Part shown: positions 1 through 7,711 of the stretch, piece by piece
How the letters are laid out: each line of letters starts with the position of its first letter
Position numbering within the stretch: the stretch's first letter is position 1
Origin: Actinokineospora spheciospongiae
GTDB lineage: Bacteria; Actinomycetota; Actinomycetes; Mycobacteriales; Pseudonocardiaceae
Length of the DNA: 50,798 nucleotides
Direction: 5' to 3'
Assembly (NCBI RefSeq): GCF_000564855.1
Contig: NZ_AYXG01000145.1
Span: 1 to 50,798, forward strand
Notes under the pieces: generated by a model
Seen by the model: the letters and a program-made list of their open reading frames with translations, nothing else
Told to the model about the DNA's origin: nothing
Database searches by the model: none
Translations under genes and position numbers: made by a program

Positions 1-92
1 CCGGCTCGCCGGTCCCCCTCCTGTGCACCCGCCCCTGTGCGCCGCTTGTCCTGGCGGGTTCTTGCTTGGTCTGTTGTTGTTGAATGAGTTAT

Positions 93-133
93 TATCTTGA
101 TAGTTAATAGGCGATAAATATTTCATAGGTTGA
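93..133. repeat. AT-rich repeat element, copy A
   Basis: AT-rich island in very GC-rich DNA. It can be read as heptamers TTGATAG TTAATAG GCGATAA ATATTTC. About 31 of 41 positions match copy B at 2596-2636 in the same orientation without gaps. The rest of bases 1-213 shows no gene. Function unknown: a regulator-binding array, a promoter region or a cassette boundary are all possible. Confidence 0.55.
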
Positions 134-213
134 AACGGGGGAGTTCACGAGCCGCCCGTGTCGACCGACCTCGTGGCCTGGTCCCTGATTCCCGCAACAG
201 GCCCCGGAGGTCG

Positions 214-810
214 TCACGGACCGGCACAACCGATGAACTCCTCGACGACGGCGTCCGCGGTGCGCCAGATCCTGGCGAGCACCGAGGGGTCCTCGGCATC
301 GACGCTGTCGTGGATCAGGCGCACCCGGGAGTGCTCGATGCGGCAGAACTCCGCCACCTCGACCCGGAGCTGGCGGTCGAGGTGGCGGTCGAGGCCCGCG
401 GTGGCGAACTGCTCGGCTGAACTGCCCGCGAGCCCCAGCCACAGCGTGCTGCGCACCGCGAGGTTCGACCCCTCCCGGGTGTAGGCGAAGCCGTGGGCCC
501 AGGTGCGTTCGATCCAGCCCCTCAGGATCGCGGGCGGCCCCGACCACCAGACCGGGAAGACCGCGAGCACGTGATCGGTCCGCCCGATGCGCGCCTTGTG
601 CCCTTCGACCTCGGGCGAGCCGGGCTTGCCCGGGTCCGCCCAGTCCGGTTCGTCCTCCGGCCGCATCCTCGGGTCGAAGCCCTCGGCGTACAGGTCCAGG
701 AAGTCGATGTCGAACCCAGCGTGGACCAGCCGGGCCCGCACCCGCGCCGCGACCTGGCCGGTCAGCGAGCCCGCCCGGGGGTGGGCGAGCACCAGCAGGA
801 CCCGGTTCAC
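214..810 (-). CDS. NAD(P)H-dependent quinone reductase (flavodoxin fold)
   Basis: 198 aa, the usual length for NQO/KefF/MdaB-type flavin oxidoreductases (flavodoxin_2 family), which transfer hydride from NAD(P)H to quinones through bound FMN or FAD. The N-terminus VLLVLAHPRAGSLTG is the classic phosphate-binding strand-loop, and VFPVWWSGPPAILRGWIER (residues 84-102) is the conserved flavin/dimer segment. The GTG start at 810 overlaps the stop of the upstream minus-strand gene as GTGA, so the two are translationally coupled. The longer open frame upstream has arginine-rich shadow composition and was rejected. Cytosolic; substrate unknown. Confidence 0.85.
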   Translation of the reverse strand: MNRVLLVLAHPRAGSLTGQVAARVRARLVHAGFDIDFLDLYAEGFDPRMRPEDEPDWADPGKPGSPEVEGHKARIGRTDHVLAVFPVWWSGPPAILRGWIERTWAHGFAYTREGSNLAVRSTLWLGLAGSSAEQFATAGLDRHLDRQLRVEVAEFCRIEHSRVRLIHDSVDAEDPSVLARIWRTADAVVEEFIGCAGP

Positions 811-1193
811 CGGTTGACGTGCACCGACTTGTGCCTGCTCTCGGTGAAGGTGGCCGGGCGGCAGGCCGTCGTGCACCGGGCCATCGGGGCGGTGTCGGGA
901 TCGTCGAGCCGCCAGGAGGTCTCCACGCTCGCGTAGGCGCCGAGGTCGGCGATCTTCTCGGGGCGGGAGACGAGCGTGCGGGTGGCCACGTCGATGGTCT
1001 CGACCAGGATCTCGTCGTCGGCGACCTCGAAGTGCTCGTGCAGCAGCGCGATGCCGAACCGCCCCAGCATGCCGTGCTCGGCGAGCACCGCGCGGAGGTC
1101 GTCGAAGCAGGGCCGGTCCGCCTCGGTCAGCGGGGGCACGTCGTCGATGTCGGGCAGGGCGGGCAGCGGAAGTCCACCGATTCGGCTCACCAT
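807..1193 (-). CDS. conserved hypothetical protein, partner of quinone reductase
   Basis: 128 aa, soluble, no signal peptide and no domain I can name. The ATG at 1193 is preceded by a good ribosome site (GAGGAG), so it is preferred over ATGs further upstream in the frame. The middle holds an acidic-aromatic stretch (FGIALLHEHFEVADDEI, residues 46-62). It is transcribed first in a two-gene operon with the quinone reductase and overlaps it by four bases, which suggests a shared redox or detoxification role. It diverges from the TPR regulator at 1291, a common arrangement for a regulator and its target; that link is inference. Confidence 0.7.
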   Translation of the reverse strand: MVSRIGGLPLPALPDIDDVPPLTEADRPCFDDLRAVLAEHGMLGRFGIALLHEHFEVADDEILVETIDVATRTLVSRPEKIADLGAYASVETSWRLDDPDTAPMARCTTACRPATFTESRHKSVHVNR

Positions 1194-1253
1194 GGCTCCT
1201 CGGGTTGTGTCGGTGACGCAATCGTGCTGATCGACGCCCGGCGTTGTCATCAC

Positions 1254-1282
1254 TTTCGGTCAACCTCGGTCACCCGTAAGAT
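1254..1282 (+). promoter_or_regulatory. promoter of the TPR regulator gene
   Basis: TTTCGG at 1254-1259, 17-base spacer, TAAGAT at 1277-1282, then eight bases to the GTG at 1291. This predicts an almost leaderless transcript. The divergent 1193-1291 gap must also hold the promoter for the minus-strand pair. Confidence 0.45.
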
Positions 1283-1290
1283 CACGGAGT

Positions 1291-2559
1291 GTGAGACCGG
1301 TCGAACGGGGAGTTCCGCCCGCGCCCACCGGGGCCCAGTGCGTCGACGACGTGGTGCGGCGACTGCGGGAGCTGCGGGCGTGGGCCGGGGTGTCCGAACG
1401 CGAGATGCACCGCCGGGTGCGCCGCGCCCGGTCCGGGCGCGGGGTCGCCGAGCTGCCCGCGTTCGACACCGTGCACCGCTGTTTCTCCCCAGGCCGCAAG
1501 CGCCTCAACGAAGACCTGGTGGTGGAGATCGCCGCCGTGCTCGGTGGCGACGCGCTCCGGTGGAGGCAGGCCCTGCAAGGGCTCGCCGGGGGGCGGTTGC
1601 CCGAGTCCCCGCGGTTGGGTGGTCGCGTGGAGCCGAGGTTGCTGCACCACTACTGGCACACCGCCGTGTCGGCGATGGCCCGCTACGCCCCGTACGAGTG
1701 CCACCAGCGGCCGGTGGCCCACTCCCCCGCGCCGGTGTTCCGCTCGCGCGCGGACGCGACCGCGTGGCTCAACGCCGAGCGCCCCACCCTGGTCGCGGTC
1801 GCCGGAGCGCACAGCGCCGAGTTCTCGGAACTGCTGGGCCAGTACCTGGAAGGCGGTTGCCACTACCGGGATGCGGAGACCCTGCACACCGCGGCGGCGC
1901 GGTCCTCGTGCCCGAGGACGAGGGCGAACGCGCTGAGGCGGCTCAGCGTCGTGCGGTGGAAGACAGGCCGGTACCCCGCGGCGCTGGCCTGCCTGCGGGA
2001 GGCGTTGACGCTGTTCCGCGCCTGTGGTGACCGCGCGGGTGAGGGGAAGGCGCTCAACAACCTGGGCAGCGTGTACCGCCGGATGGGCCGCCCGCGCGAG
2101 GCGTTGCGCTGTTACCCGCGGTCGATCGCGTTCGCCGGGCAGGCGGCGGATCGCGACGCCGAGGCCAACGCGCGGAACTGCCTGGGCATCCTCCACGCCT
2201 GGCTCGGCCGCCACCGCGCCGCGGAGGAGCAGCAACGGATCGCCCTCGACCTGTTCCGCGACATCGGCAACCAGTCCGGTGCCTGCCGGGTGTGGTGTGA
2301 CCTCGGTGATGTGCTGATGCGCACCGGGAGGTACGACGCGGCCCTGCGGTGCTTCCCGCCCGCCATGGCCGCCGCGGCAGACGTCGGCGACCAGGTGGGT
2401 CTCGGCTTGGCCCTGGCCAGGGACTGGCTGGTGCACGCCCGGCTCGGCACCGGGGCGTCGTCGGACCGCCTCGACCAGGCCCGGCGCATAGCGGCGGAAA
2501 CCGGTGACTGCGCCCTGGAGTCCGAGATCCGGTATGGGCCCCGTGTGGTTCGCTGGTGA
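1291..2559 (+). CDS. HTH-TPR regulatory protein
   Basis: 422 aa. Residues about 10-95 form a small helical, XRE-like region (DDVVRRLRELRAWAGVSERE...), with a segment resembling the HTH-plus-linker of actinobacterial TPR regulators. The C-terminal half (about 210-400) consists of tetratricopeptide-type helix pairs, e.g. ALNNLGSVYRRMGRPREAL and CDLGDVLMRTGRYDAALRC. Such proteins sense peptides or partner proteins through the TPR groove and control neighbouring genes. The GTG start follows CGGAG and a promoter eight bases upstream. It diverges from the quinone reductase pair, its likely target. The DNA-binding role is inferred, since the HTH is weak by eye. Confidence 0.72.
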   Translation: MRPVERGVPPAPTGAQCVDDVVRRLRELRAWAGVSEREMHRRVRRARSGRGVAELPAFDTVHRCFSPGRKRLNEDLVVEIAAVLGGDALRWRQALQGLAGGRLPESPRLGGRVEPRLLHHYWHTAVSAMARYAPYECHQRPVAHSPAPVFRSRADATAWLNAERPTLVAVAGAHSAEFSELLGQYLEGGCHYRDAETLHTAAARSSCPRTRANALRRLSVVRWKTGRYPAALACLREALTLFRACGDRAGEGKALNNLGSVYRRMGRPREALRCYPRSIAFAGQAADRDAEANARNCLGILHAWLGRHRAAEEQQRIALDLFRDIGNQSGACRVWCDLGDVLMRTGRYDAALRCFPPAMAAAADVGDQVGLGLALARDWLVHARLGTGASSDRLDQARRIAAETGDCALESEIRYGPRVVRW

Positions 2560-2595
2560 CTCTTCTATTCCTGACTGTGCTTCAGAATTCCTATA

Positions 2596-2636
2596 TATCA
2601 AGATAGTTGATAGGGATTAGATGTTTCAGAGGGTGA
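2596..2636. repeat. AT-rich repeat element, copy B
   Basis: Heptamers AAGATAG TTGATAG GGATTAG ATGTTTC, aligned without gaps to copy A (93-133) with about 31 of 41 identical bases. It lies 37 bases after the TPR gene stop and about 220 bases before the YbjN-like gene. The two direct copies bracket the 2.5-kb quinone reductase/TPR block. Confidence 0.55.
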
Positions 2637-2856
2637 TACACACGGTCACCCTCAACTGCCGGCGTGCGGGGGTCGCTGAGTACCGTTGCCGTGATCCCCG
2701 GGGGTGATCCGGTGTGGACGGTGGCGGCACGACACCGGTGAGCGGGGCTCGCTTCTCCCGGGAGGCGCCGCGACCGGCTTTCGGGTGTCGATCCCGACCG
2801 CCTGGGCGCGTCCTGGTACTACGATGGCGAACGGCTCGACGCGGGAGGCAGTGAGA

Positions 2857-3249
2857 GTGACCACCTGGACCGATGTGATCAACTACGTCCGCACGCGGTA
2901 CGAGGTGCTGGAGGAGAACGAAAGCTGGCTCCGCTTCCGGCTCGACACCGAGGGCACCCGCACCCAGCAGGTCGCGGTCCACCACGTCCCCGACGCGGAC
3001 GGTCGGGCGTGGCTGGAGATCTCCTCGGCCGTCGGTCGGGCCGACGCGGTCGACCAGCGCAGGCTGCTCGAACTCGCGGGCACGGCCCTCATCGGCGGGG
3101 CGGCCGTGTCGGGCGGCGTCGCGCTGCTCAAGCACACGGTGCCGCTGGAGGACCTGAGCGTCCTGGAGGAGTTCGAACGGCCGCTCAAGCTGCTCGTCGC
3201 CAGCGCGGACGCCTTCGAGCACGAGCTGACGAACGCCGACGACTTCTGA
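2857..3249 (+). CDS. YbjN/type III chaperone-like domain protein
   Basis: 130 aa. It starts with TTWTDVINYVRTRYEVLEEN and has alternating strands and a C-terminal acidic helix, resembling the CesT/YbjN fold found in many actinobacterial proteins of unknown function that act as chaperones or sensory modules. Two GTG codons are possible; 2857 lies eight bases from GGGAGG (2843-2848), whereas 2851 is only two bases away, so 2857 is chosen. A TACGAT -10-like box lies at 2820-2825. It precedes the ABC exporter pair by 20 bases and is probably in its operon. Family assignment is moderate. Confidence 0.6.
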   Translation: MTTWTDVINYVRTRYEVLEENESWLRFRLDTEGTRTQQVAVHHVPDADGRAWLEISSAVGRADAVDQRRLLELAGTALIGGAAVSGGVALLKHTVPLEDLSVLEEFERPLKLLVASADAFEHELTNADDF

Positions 3250-3269
3250 CCGCGGTGGAGGGGGGCGCG

Positions 3270-4946
3270 GTGCTCACCGGGCGGGCGGTCCTGCGCCGGT
3301 CGATGCGCGCGCAGCGCGGCCGAATCCTCGCCGCCGCCGCGCTGTTCACCGGCTACCAGGCGGGTGAGGCGGCGGTGCCGATCCTGATCGGGGTGGTCAT
3401 CGACCGCGCCGTGGCCACCGGGGACGCGGGGGCGCTGCCGGTGTGGCTGGGGCTGCTGGCGGCGGCGTTCGCCGGGTTGTCGCTGTGCTGGCGGTTCGGC
3501 ATGCGGGTCGGCACGCTCGCCGGGGTGCGGGCGGACCGGGAGCTGCGGCTCGCGGTGGCGGCCAGGGCACTCGACGCCCGCGGCGGGGGCGCCCTGCTCC
3601 CCGGGGAGGCGGTCAGCGTGGCGACCGCCGACGCGCGGCGGACGGCGACGGTGAACTTCCTGGTGCCGCACGGGATCGCCGCCGCGGTGGGGATCACCGT
3701 GGCGGGTGCGGCGCTGCTGGCCTTCTCGGTGCCGCTGGGACTGCTGATCCTGCTCGGCACGCCGCCGTTGCTGCTGGTGGTGCGGCTGTTGAGCGCGCCG
3801 CTGGAGCGCCGCGGCGCCGCGCAGCAGGAACGCGCAGCGCAGGCGGCCGGGGTCGCCGCCGACCTGGTGCGCGGGGTGCGGGTGGTGAAGGGGATCGGCG
3901 CGGAGGCCGCGGCGATGGCCCGGTACCGGCGCACCAGCCGCGAATCGCTCGACGCCACCCTGCACACCACTCGCGCGGAGGCGGGGTACTCCGGGGCGGT
4001 CATCGTGGTCAACGGGCTGTTCCTGGCCCTGGTGGCGCTGGTCGGCGGTCGGCTGGCGGCGTCGGGTGAGATCACCGTGGGCCAGTTGGTGTCCGCGGTG
4101 GGGTTGGCGCAGTTCCTGCTGGCGCCGCTGGGGACGTTCGGGGAGATCACCGCCGCGCTGGCGGCGGGCCGGGCCTCGGCGGCGCGGATCGCCGGTGTGC
4201 TCGCCGCGCCCGCGGCGGTGACCGGCGGGGATGACGAGGTCACCGGGCCGGTCTCGGGTGAACTGGTGCTGACGGGGGTGCGCGGCCCCGGGTTGTCCGG
4301 TGTGGACATCCGGGTCGCGGCGGGCGAGTCGGTCGGGGTGGTGGTGACCGATCCCGCCGCCGCGACCGCGCTGCTGCGCTACCTCAACCGCGAGGCGGAC
4401 CCCGAGTCCGGCCACATCGGACTCGACGGGGTGGGCTTCGGCTCGCTCGACCCGGCGGCGCTGCGGGCGGCGGTGCTGGTGTCCCCGCACGACGCCGACC
4501 TGTTCGAGGGCAGCGTCGAGGAGAACCTGTCGGTCCGGGCCTCCCCCACCGCCGACCTGGCCCGCGTCGCCCCGGCCACCCGGGTGGACCAGGTGGCGGA
4601 GGCGCTGCCCGCCGGGCTCGCCAGCGCGGTCACCGAGCGGGGGCGGTCGCTCTCGGGTGGGCAGCGGCAGCGGGTCGCGCTGGCCAGGGCGCTGCTCGCC
4701 GATCCGCCGGTGCTGGTGCTGCACGACCCGACGACAGCGGTGGACGCCGTCACCGAGGCGGGGATCGCCGCGGGGCTGCGCGAGCTGCGCGCGGGGCGGA
4801 CGACCGTCCTGCTGACCAGCAGCCCGGCCCTGCTCGCCGAGGTCGATCGCGTCGTCTTCGTCGACCGGGGTTCGGTGGTGGCCACCGGCACCCACGCCCG
4901 GCTGATGGCGCAGAACCCCGGCTACCGCGAGGCGGTCCTGACGTGA
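3270..4946 (+). CDS. ABC exporter half-transporter, degenerate-ATPase subunit
   Basis: 558 aa type I exporter fold: about six membrane segments (residues 20-310), then a nucleotide-binding domain. The NBD keeps the signature LSGGQRQRVALARALL but has lost the Walker A lysine loop (VTDPAAATALL replaces GxxGxGKST), carries HDPTTAVD where LDEATSALD is expected (Asp and catalytic Glu replaced), and has Ser for the H-loop His (LLTSSPAL). It can only work as the non-catalytic half of a heterodimer with the next gene, to which it is coupled by a four-base GTGA overlap. GTG 3270 is chosen because GAGGGGG lies five bases upstream. Substrate unknown. Confidence 0.88.
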   Translation: MLTGRAVLRRSMRAQRGRILAAAALFTGYQAGEAAVPILIGVVIDRAVATGDAGALPVWLGLLAAAFAGLSLCWRFGMRVGTLAGVRADRELRLAVAARALDARGGGALLPGEAVSVATADARRTATVNFLVPHGIAAAVGITVAGAALLAFSVPLGLLILLGTPPLLLVVRLLSAPLERRGAAQQERAAQAAGVAADLVRGVRVVKGIGAEAAAMARYRRTSRESLDATLHTTRAEAGYSGAVIVVNGLFLALVALVGGRLAASGEITVGQLVSAVGLAQFLLAPLGTFGEITAALAAGRASAARIAGVLAAPAAVTGGDDEVTGPVSGELVLTGVRGPGLSGVDIRVAAGESVGVVVTDPAAATALLRYLNREADPESGHIGLDGVGFGSLDPAALRAAVLVSPHDADLFEGSVEENLSVRASPTADLARVAPATRVDQVAEALPAGLASAVTERGRSLSGGQRQRVALARALLADPPVLVLHDPTTAVDAVTEAGIAAGLRELRAGRTTVLLTSSPALLAEVDRVVFVDRGSVVATGTHARLMAQNPGYREAVLT

Positions 4947-6706
4947 GCACCCCTCCCCCGGGCAACGCGCCGCTGCCCATCGCCGCACCGGAGCGCACCC
5001 GGAAGCTGGTGTGGGCGCTGCTGCGACCGCACCGAACGCAGGCGGTCCTCGCCGCGGTGGCGCTGCTCGGGGCGGCGGGGCTGAGCCTGCTCACCGCTCC
5101 CCTGCTCGGCGGCGTCGTCGACCTCGCCGCGAGCCGGAACACCGGGGCGATCACCGGTCGGGTGGTGCTGCTGGCGCTGGCCGCCCTCGGCCAGGGCGGA
5201 CTCGCGTTCGGCGGGTTGGTACTGGCCTCGCGGCTCGGTGAGCGGGTGCTGGCGGAGCTGCGGGAGGGCTTCGTCGACAGCGTGCTCGCGCTCCCGCTGG
5301 AGCGGATCGAGGAGGGCGGGTCGGGGGACCTGACCTCGCGGGTCACCGAGGACGTGGCGGCGGTCAGCGAGGCGGTGCGGCAGGCCTTCCCCACCTTCGT
5401 GCAGTCGGCGCTGGTGATCGGGTTGACGCTGTTCGGGCTGCTGGCGCTGGACTGGCGGTTCGCCGCGGCGGCGCTGGTGGCGGTGCCGATCCAGGTGGCG
5501 ACCGCGCGCTGGTACCTGCGCCGGTCCGGGCCGCTGTACGCCGCCCAGCGGGTCGCCGCGGCCGGGGAGCAGCAGCAGTTGCTCGACAGCTTCGGCGGTG
5601 CGGCGACCGTCCGCGCGTTCCGGCTGGCAGAGGACCACGTGGCCGCTGTGGGGCGGCGGGTGGACACCACCAACGGCCTGGTCGTCGAGGTGACCAGGAC
5701 GCAGACCCGGTTCTTCGGCAGGCTCAACAGCGCCGAACTCCTCGGGCTGGCCGCGGTGCTGGGCATGGGGTTCGTGCTGGTGGACGCCCGGCTGGTGACC
5801 ATCGGCGCGGCCAGTGCCGCCGCGCTGTACTTCGCCAACCTGTTCGGGCCGGTCAACTCGGTGCTGTTCCTGCTCGACACCCTCCAGTCGGCCACGGCAG
5901 GCCTGGCCCGGCTCGTCGGGGTGATCGACGAGCGCCCCCGGGCGGGCGCGGGCACCGGCGCGGTCCCGGCCGACGGGTCGGTGAAGGCGGTGGGACTGCG
6001 GCACGCGTACGTCGCCGGCCACGAGGTGCTGCGCGGGGTGGACCTGGACATCCCGGCGGGCAGCACCGTGGCCCTCGTCGGTGCGAGCGGGGGCGGCAAG
6101 AGCACCCTGGCCAAGCTGATCGCGGGCATCCACCGGCCGACAGCGGGTTCGGTGCACCTGGGCGGGGTGGCCCTGGCCGACCTGGACCCCGTCGCGCTGC
6201 GCGAGGCCGTTGTGCTGGTGACCCAGGAGGTGCACACCTTCGCGGGCACCCTGGCCGAGGACCTGGCCCTGGCCGCGCCCGGGGCGGACGCCGACGCGGT
6301 CCGGGGCGCGCTGGCCACCGTCGGGGCGCTGGACTGGGCGCTGGCGCTGCCCGACGGCCTCGACACCCGGGTCGGCGCGGGCGGGCACGAGCTGACCGTG
6401 GTCCAGGCCCAGCAGGTCGCCCTGGCCCGCCTGGTGCTGGCCGACCCGGCGCTGGCCATCCTGGACGAGGCCACCGCGGAGGCGGGCAGCAGCGGTGCCC
6501 GGGTCCTGGAGACCGCGGCGGCGGAGGCGTTGCGCGGTCGCACCGGCATCGTCGTGGCGCACCGGCTCAGCCAGGCCGCGGCGGCGGACCTGGTGCTCGT
6601 CCTCGACCGCGGCCAGGTGGTCGAGCAGGGCCACCACGACACGCTGGTGGCCGCGGGCGGCCGCTACGCCCGCCTCTGGGCGGCGTGGTCCACCGACCGC
6701 GCCTGA
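4943..6706 (+). CDS. ABC exporter half-transporter, catalytic subunit
   Basis: 587 aa: N-terminal transmembrane domain (about 25-315) and NBD. Walker A is intact (VGASGGGKSTL), Walker B is LAILDEATAEAG with catalytic Glu, and the H-loop is VVAHRLS, but the signature is degraded to LTVVQAQQ. It is the mirror image of the preceding subunit: together they make one complete ATP site (this Walker A/B with the partner's LSGGQ) and one dead site. The start GTG overlaps the previous stop, so stoichiometric expression is expected. The substrate could be a lipid, peptide or drug; nothing in the context decides. Confidence 0.9.
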   Translation: MSTPPPGNAPLPIAAPERTRKLVWALLRPHRTQAVLAAVALLGAAGLSLLTAPLLGGVVDLAASRNTGAITGRVVLLALAALGQGGLAFGGLVLASRLGERVLAELREGFVDSVLALPLERIEEGGSGDLTSRVTEDVAAVSEAVRQAFPTFVQSALVIGLTLFGLLALDWRFAAAALVAVPIQVATARWYLRRSGPLYAAQRVAAAGEQQQLLDSFGGAATVRAFRLAEDHVAAVGRRVDTTNGLVVEVTRTQTRFFGRLNSAELLGLAAVLGMGFVLVDARLVTIGAASAAALYFANLFGPVNSVLFLLDTLQSATAGLARLVGVIDERPRAGAGTGAVPADGSVKAVGLRHAYVAGHEVLRGVDLDIPAGSTVALVGASGGGKSTLAKLIAGIHRPTAGSVHLGGVALADLDPVALREAVVLVTQEVHTFAGTLAEDLALAAPGADADAVRGALATVGALDWALALPDGLDTRVGAGGHELTVVQAQQVALARLVLADPALAILDEATAEAGSSGARVLETAAAEALRGRTGIVVAHRLSQAAAADLVLVLDRGQVVEQGHHDTLVAAGGRYARLWAAWSTDRA

Positions 6707-6712
6707 ACCTGA

Positions 6713-6740
6713 AACCGACCGAGCGAACGCTCTGGTCGAA
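6713..6740. promoter_or_regulatory. operator before the XRE-TetR gene
   Basis: AACCGACCGAGCG followed by CGCTCTGGTCG forms an imperfect inverted repeat. The half AACCGACC-R-AGCG recurs at 7674-7697 before the acyl-CoA dehydrogenase. A TACGAT -10-like box lies at 6753-6758, so the repeat overlaps the -35 region. Probable autoregulatory site of the TetR-type protein. Confidence 0.55.
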
Positions 6741-6794
6741 CGGGATTTCAGCTACGATCACCCGCACTGCGACGGCGAGTGCGGGAGGGCGGCC

Positions 6795-7646
6795 TTGGCT
6801 CGATCGACCCCGGCGCGCGGCACCGCCGACGCGGACCGGGTCGCGCTGGGTTCCCGGCTGCGGCAGGCCCGCCGGGCAGCGGGGCTGACCCTTCGCGAGG
6901 TCGCGGGCGCCCTCGCGGTCAGCGCGGGCACCTGGAGCGCCGTGGAGAACGGGCGCACCAGGATCACCGAGGACCGGCTCGCCGCCGCCGCGGCCCTGCT
7001 GCGCACCCGACCGGAAGACCTGGTGGAGAGCCCGGAGCGGCCCGAGGGCAGCGACTGGCGGGCCTTCCCGCCGCTGGAGCTGGAACCACCGCTGGCGGGG
7101 GCGCTGGAGGCGTTCGTCGAGCTGGGCTACCACGGTGCGGGCGTGCGCGACATCGCCCAGCGGGCCGGGTTGTCCGTGCCCGGCGTCTACCACCACTGGG
7201 CGAGCAAGCAGGACCTGCTGGTGGCGCTGCTCGACCTGGCGGCGGCGGACCTGCTCGCCCGCGCCAGGGCGGCGCGGGCCGAGGGGGACGGGCCGGTGGA
7301 GCGGTTCACGCGGCTGGTCGAGTGCCTGGCGCTGTTCCACACGCACCGCCGCGACCTGGGGTTCATCGGCGCAGGCGAGATGCGCGGCCTGGGTGGGGAG
7401 AGCCGGGCGCGGATCACCGCGGCCCGGCAGGAGGTGCAGCGCATGGTCGACGACGAGGTGGCCGAGGGTTGCCGACGCGGGCTGATGGGCACCCCGCTGC
7501 CGCACGAGGCCGCGCGCGCGGTGGTGACGATGTGCACCGCGCTGCCGCGGTGGTGGTCACCGGAGGGGCCGTCGTCGCCGGAGGAGGTCGCCCGCCAGTA
7601 CGTCGACTTCGCCCTCGACGTCGTCCGGACCGGGCACTCGCGTTGA
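6795..7646 (+). CDS. XRE-TetR fusion transcriptional regulator
   Basis: 283 aa with two DNA-binding modules. Residues about 15-70 are an XRE/Cro HTH (LGSRLRQARRAAGLTLREVA with AVSAGTWSAVENGRTRIT). Residues about 95-283 are a TetR unit whose HTH reads GVRDIAQRAGLSVPGVYHHW, followed by a ligand-binding C-domain. A TTG start at 6795 follows GGGAGG; a GTG at 6779 is out of frame. The next gene is an acyl-CoA dehydrogenase and both promoters carry the same operator half, so it probably represses the dehydrogenase and itself, with an acyl-CoA as the likely inducer (inference). Confidence 0.85.
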   Translation: MARSTPARGTADADRVALGSRLRQARRAAGLTLREVAGALAVSAGTWSAVENGRTRITEDRLAAAAALLRTRPEDLVESPERPEGSDWRAFPPLELEPPLAGALEAFVELGYHGAGVRDIAQRAGLSVPGVYHHWASKQDLLVALLDLAAADLLARARAARAEGDGPVERFTRLVECLALFHTHRRDLGFIGAGEMRGLGGESRARITAARQEVQRMVDDEVAEGCRRGLMGTPLPHEAARAVVTMCTALPRWWSPEGPSSPEEVARQYVDFALDVVRTGHSR

Positions 7647-7697
7647 CAGCGAACCGGACCGCGGCCTAGCGTCGAACCGACCAAGCGCTCGGTTTGT
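7643..7697 (+). promoter_or_regulatory. promoter and TetR-type operator of the acyl-CoA dehydrogenase
   Basis: TTGACA at 7643-7648 (overlapping the regulator's stop codon), 18-base spacer, TAGCGT at 7667-7672. Immediately downstream, 7674-7697 is a palindrome AACCGACCAAGCGCTCGGTT with arms AACCGA/TCGGTT, sharing AACCGACCRAGCG with the 6713 site. Its position over the start of transcription fits repression. Confidence 0.65.
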
Positions 7698-7711
7698 TCA
7701 GGAGGCTTCCC

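Noticed and set aside
3353-6642. Minus-strand frames across both ABC exporter genes
   Set aside because: Ser/Arg/Ala-rich shadow products without domains opposite well-supported ABC transporter genes.
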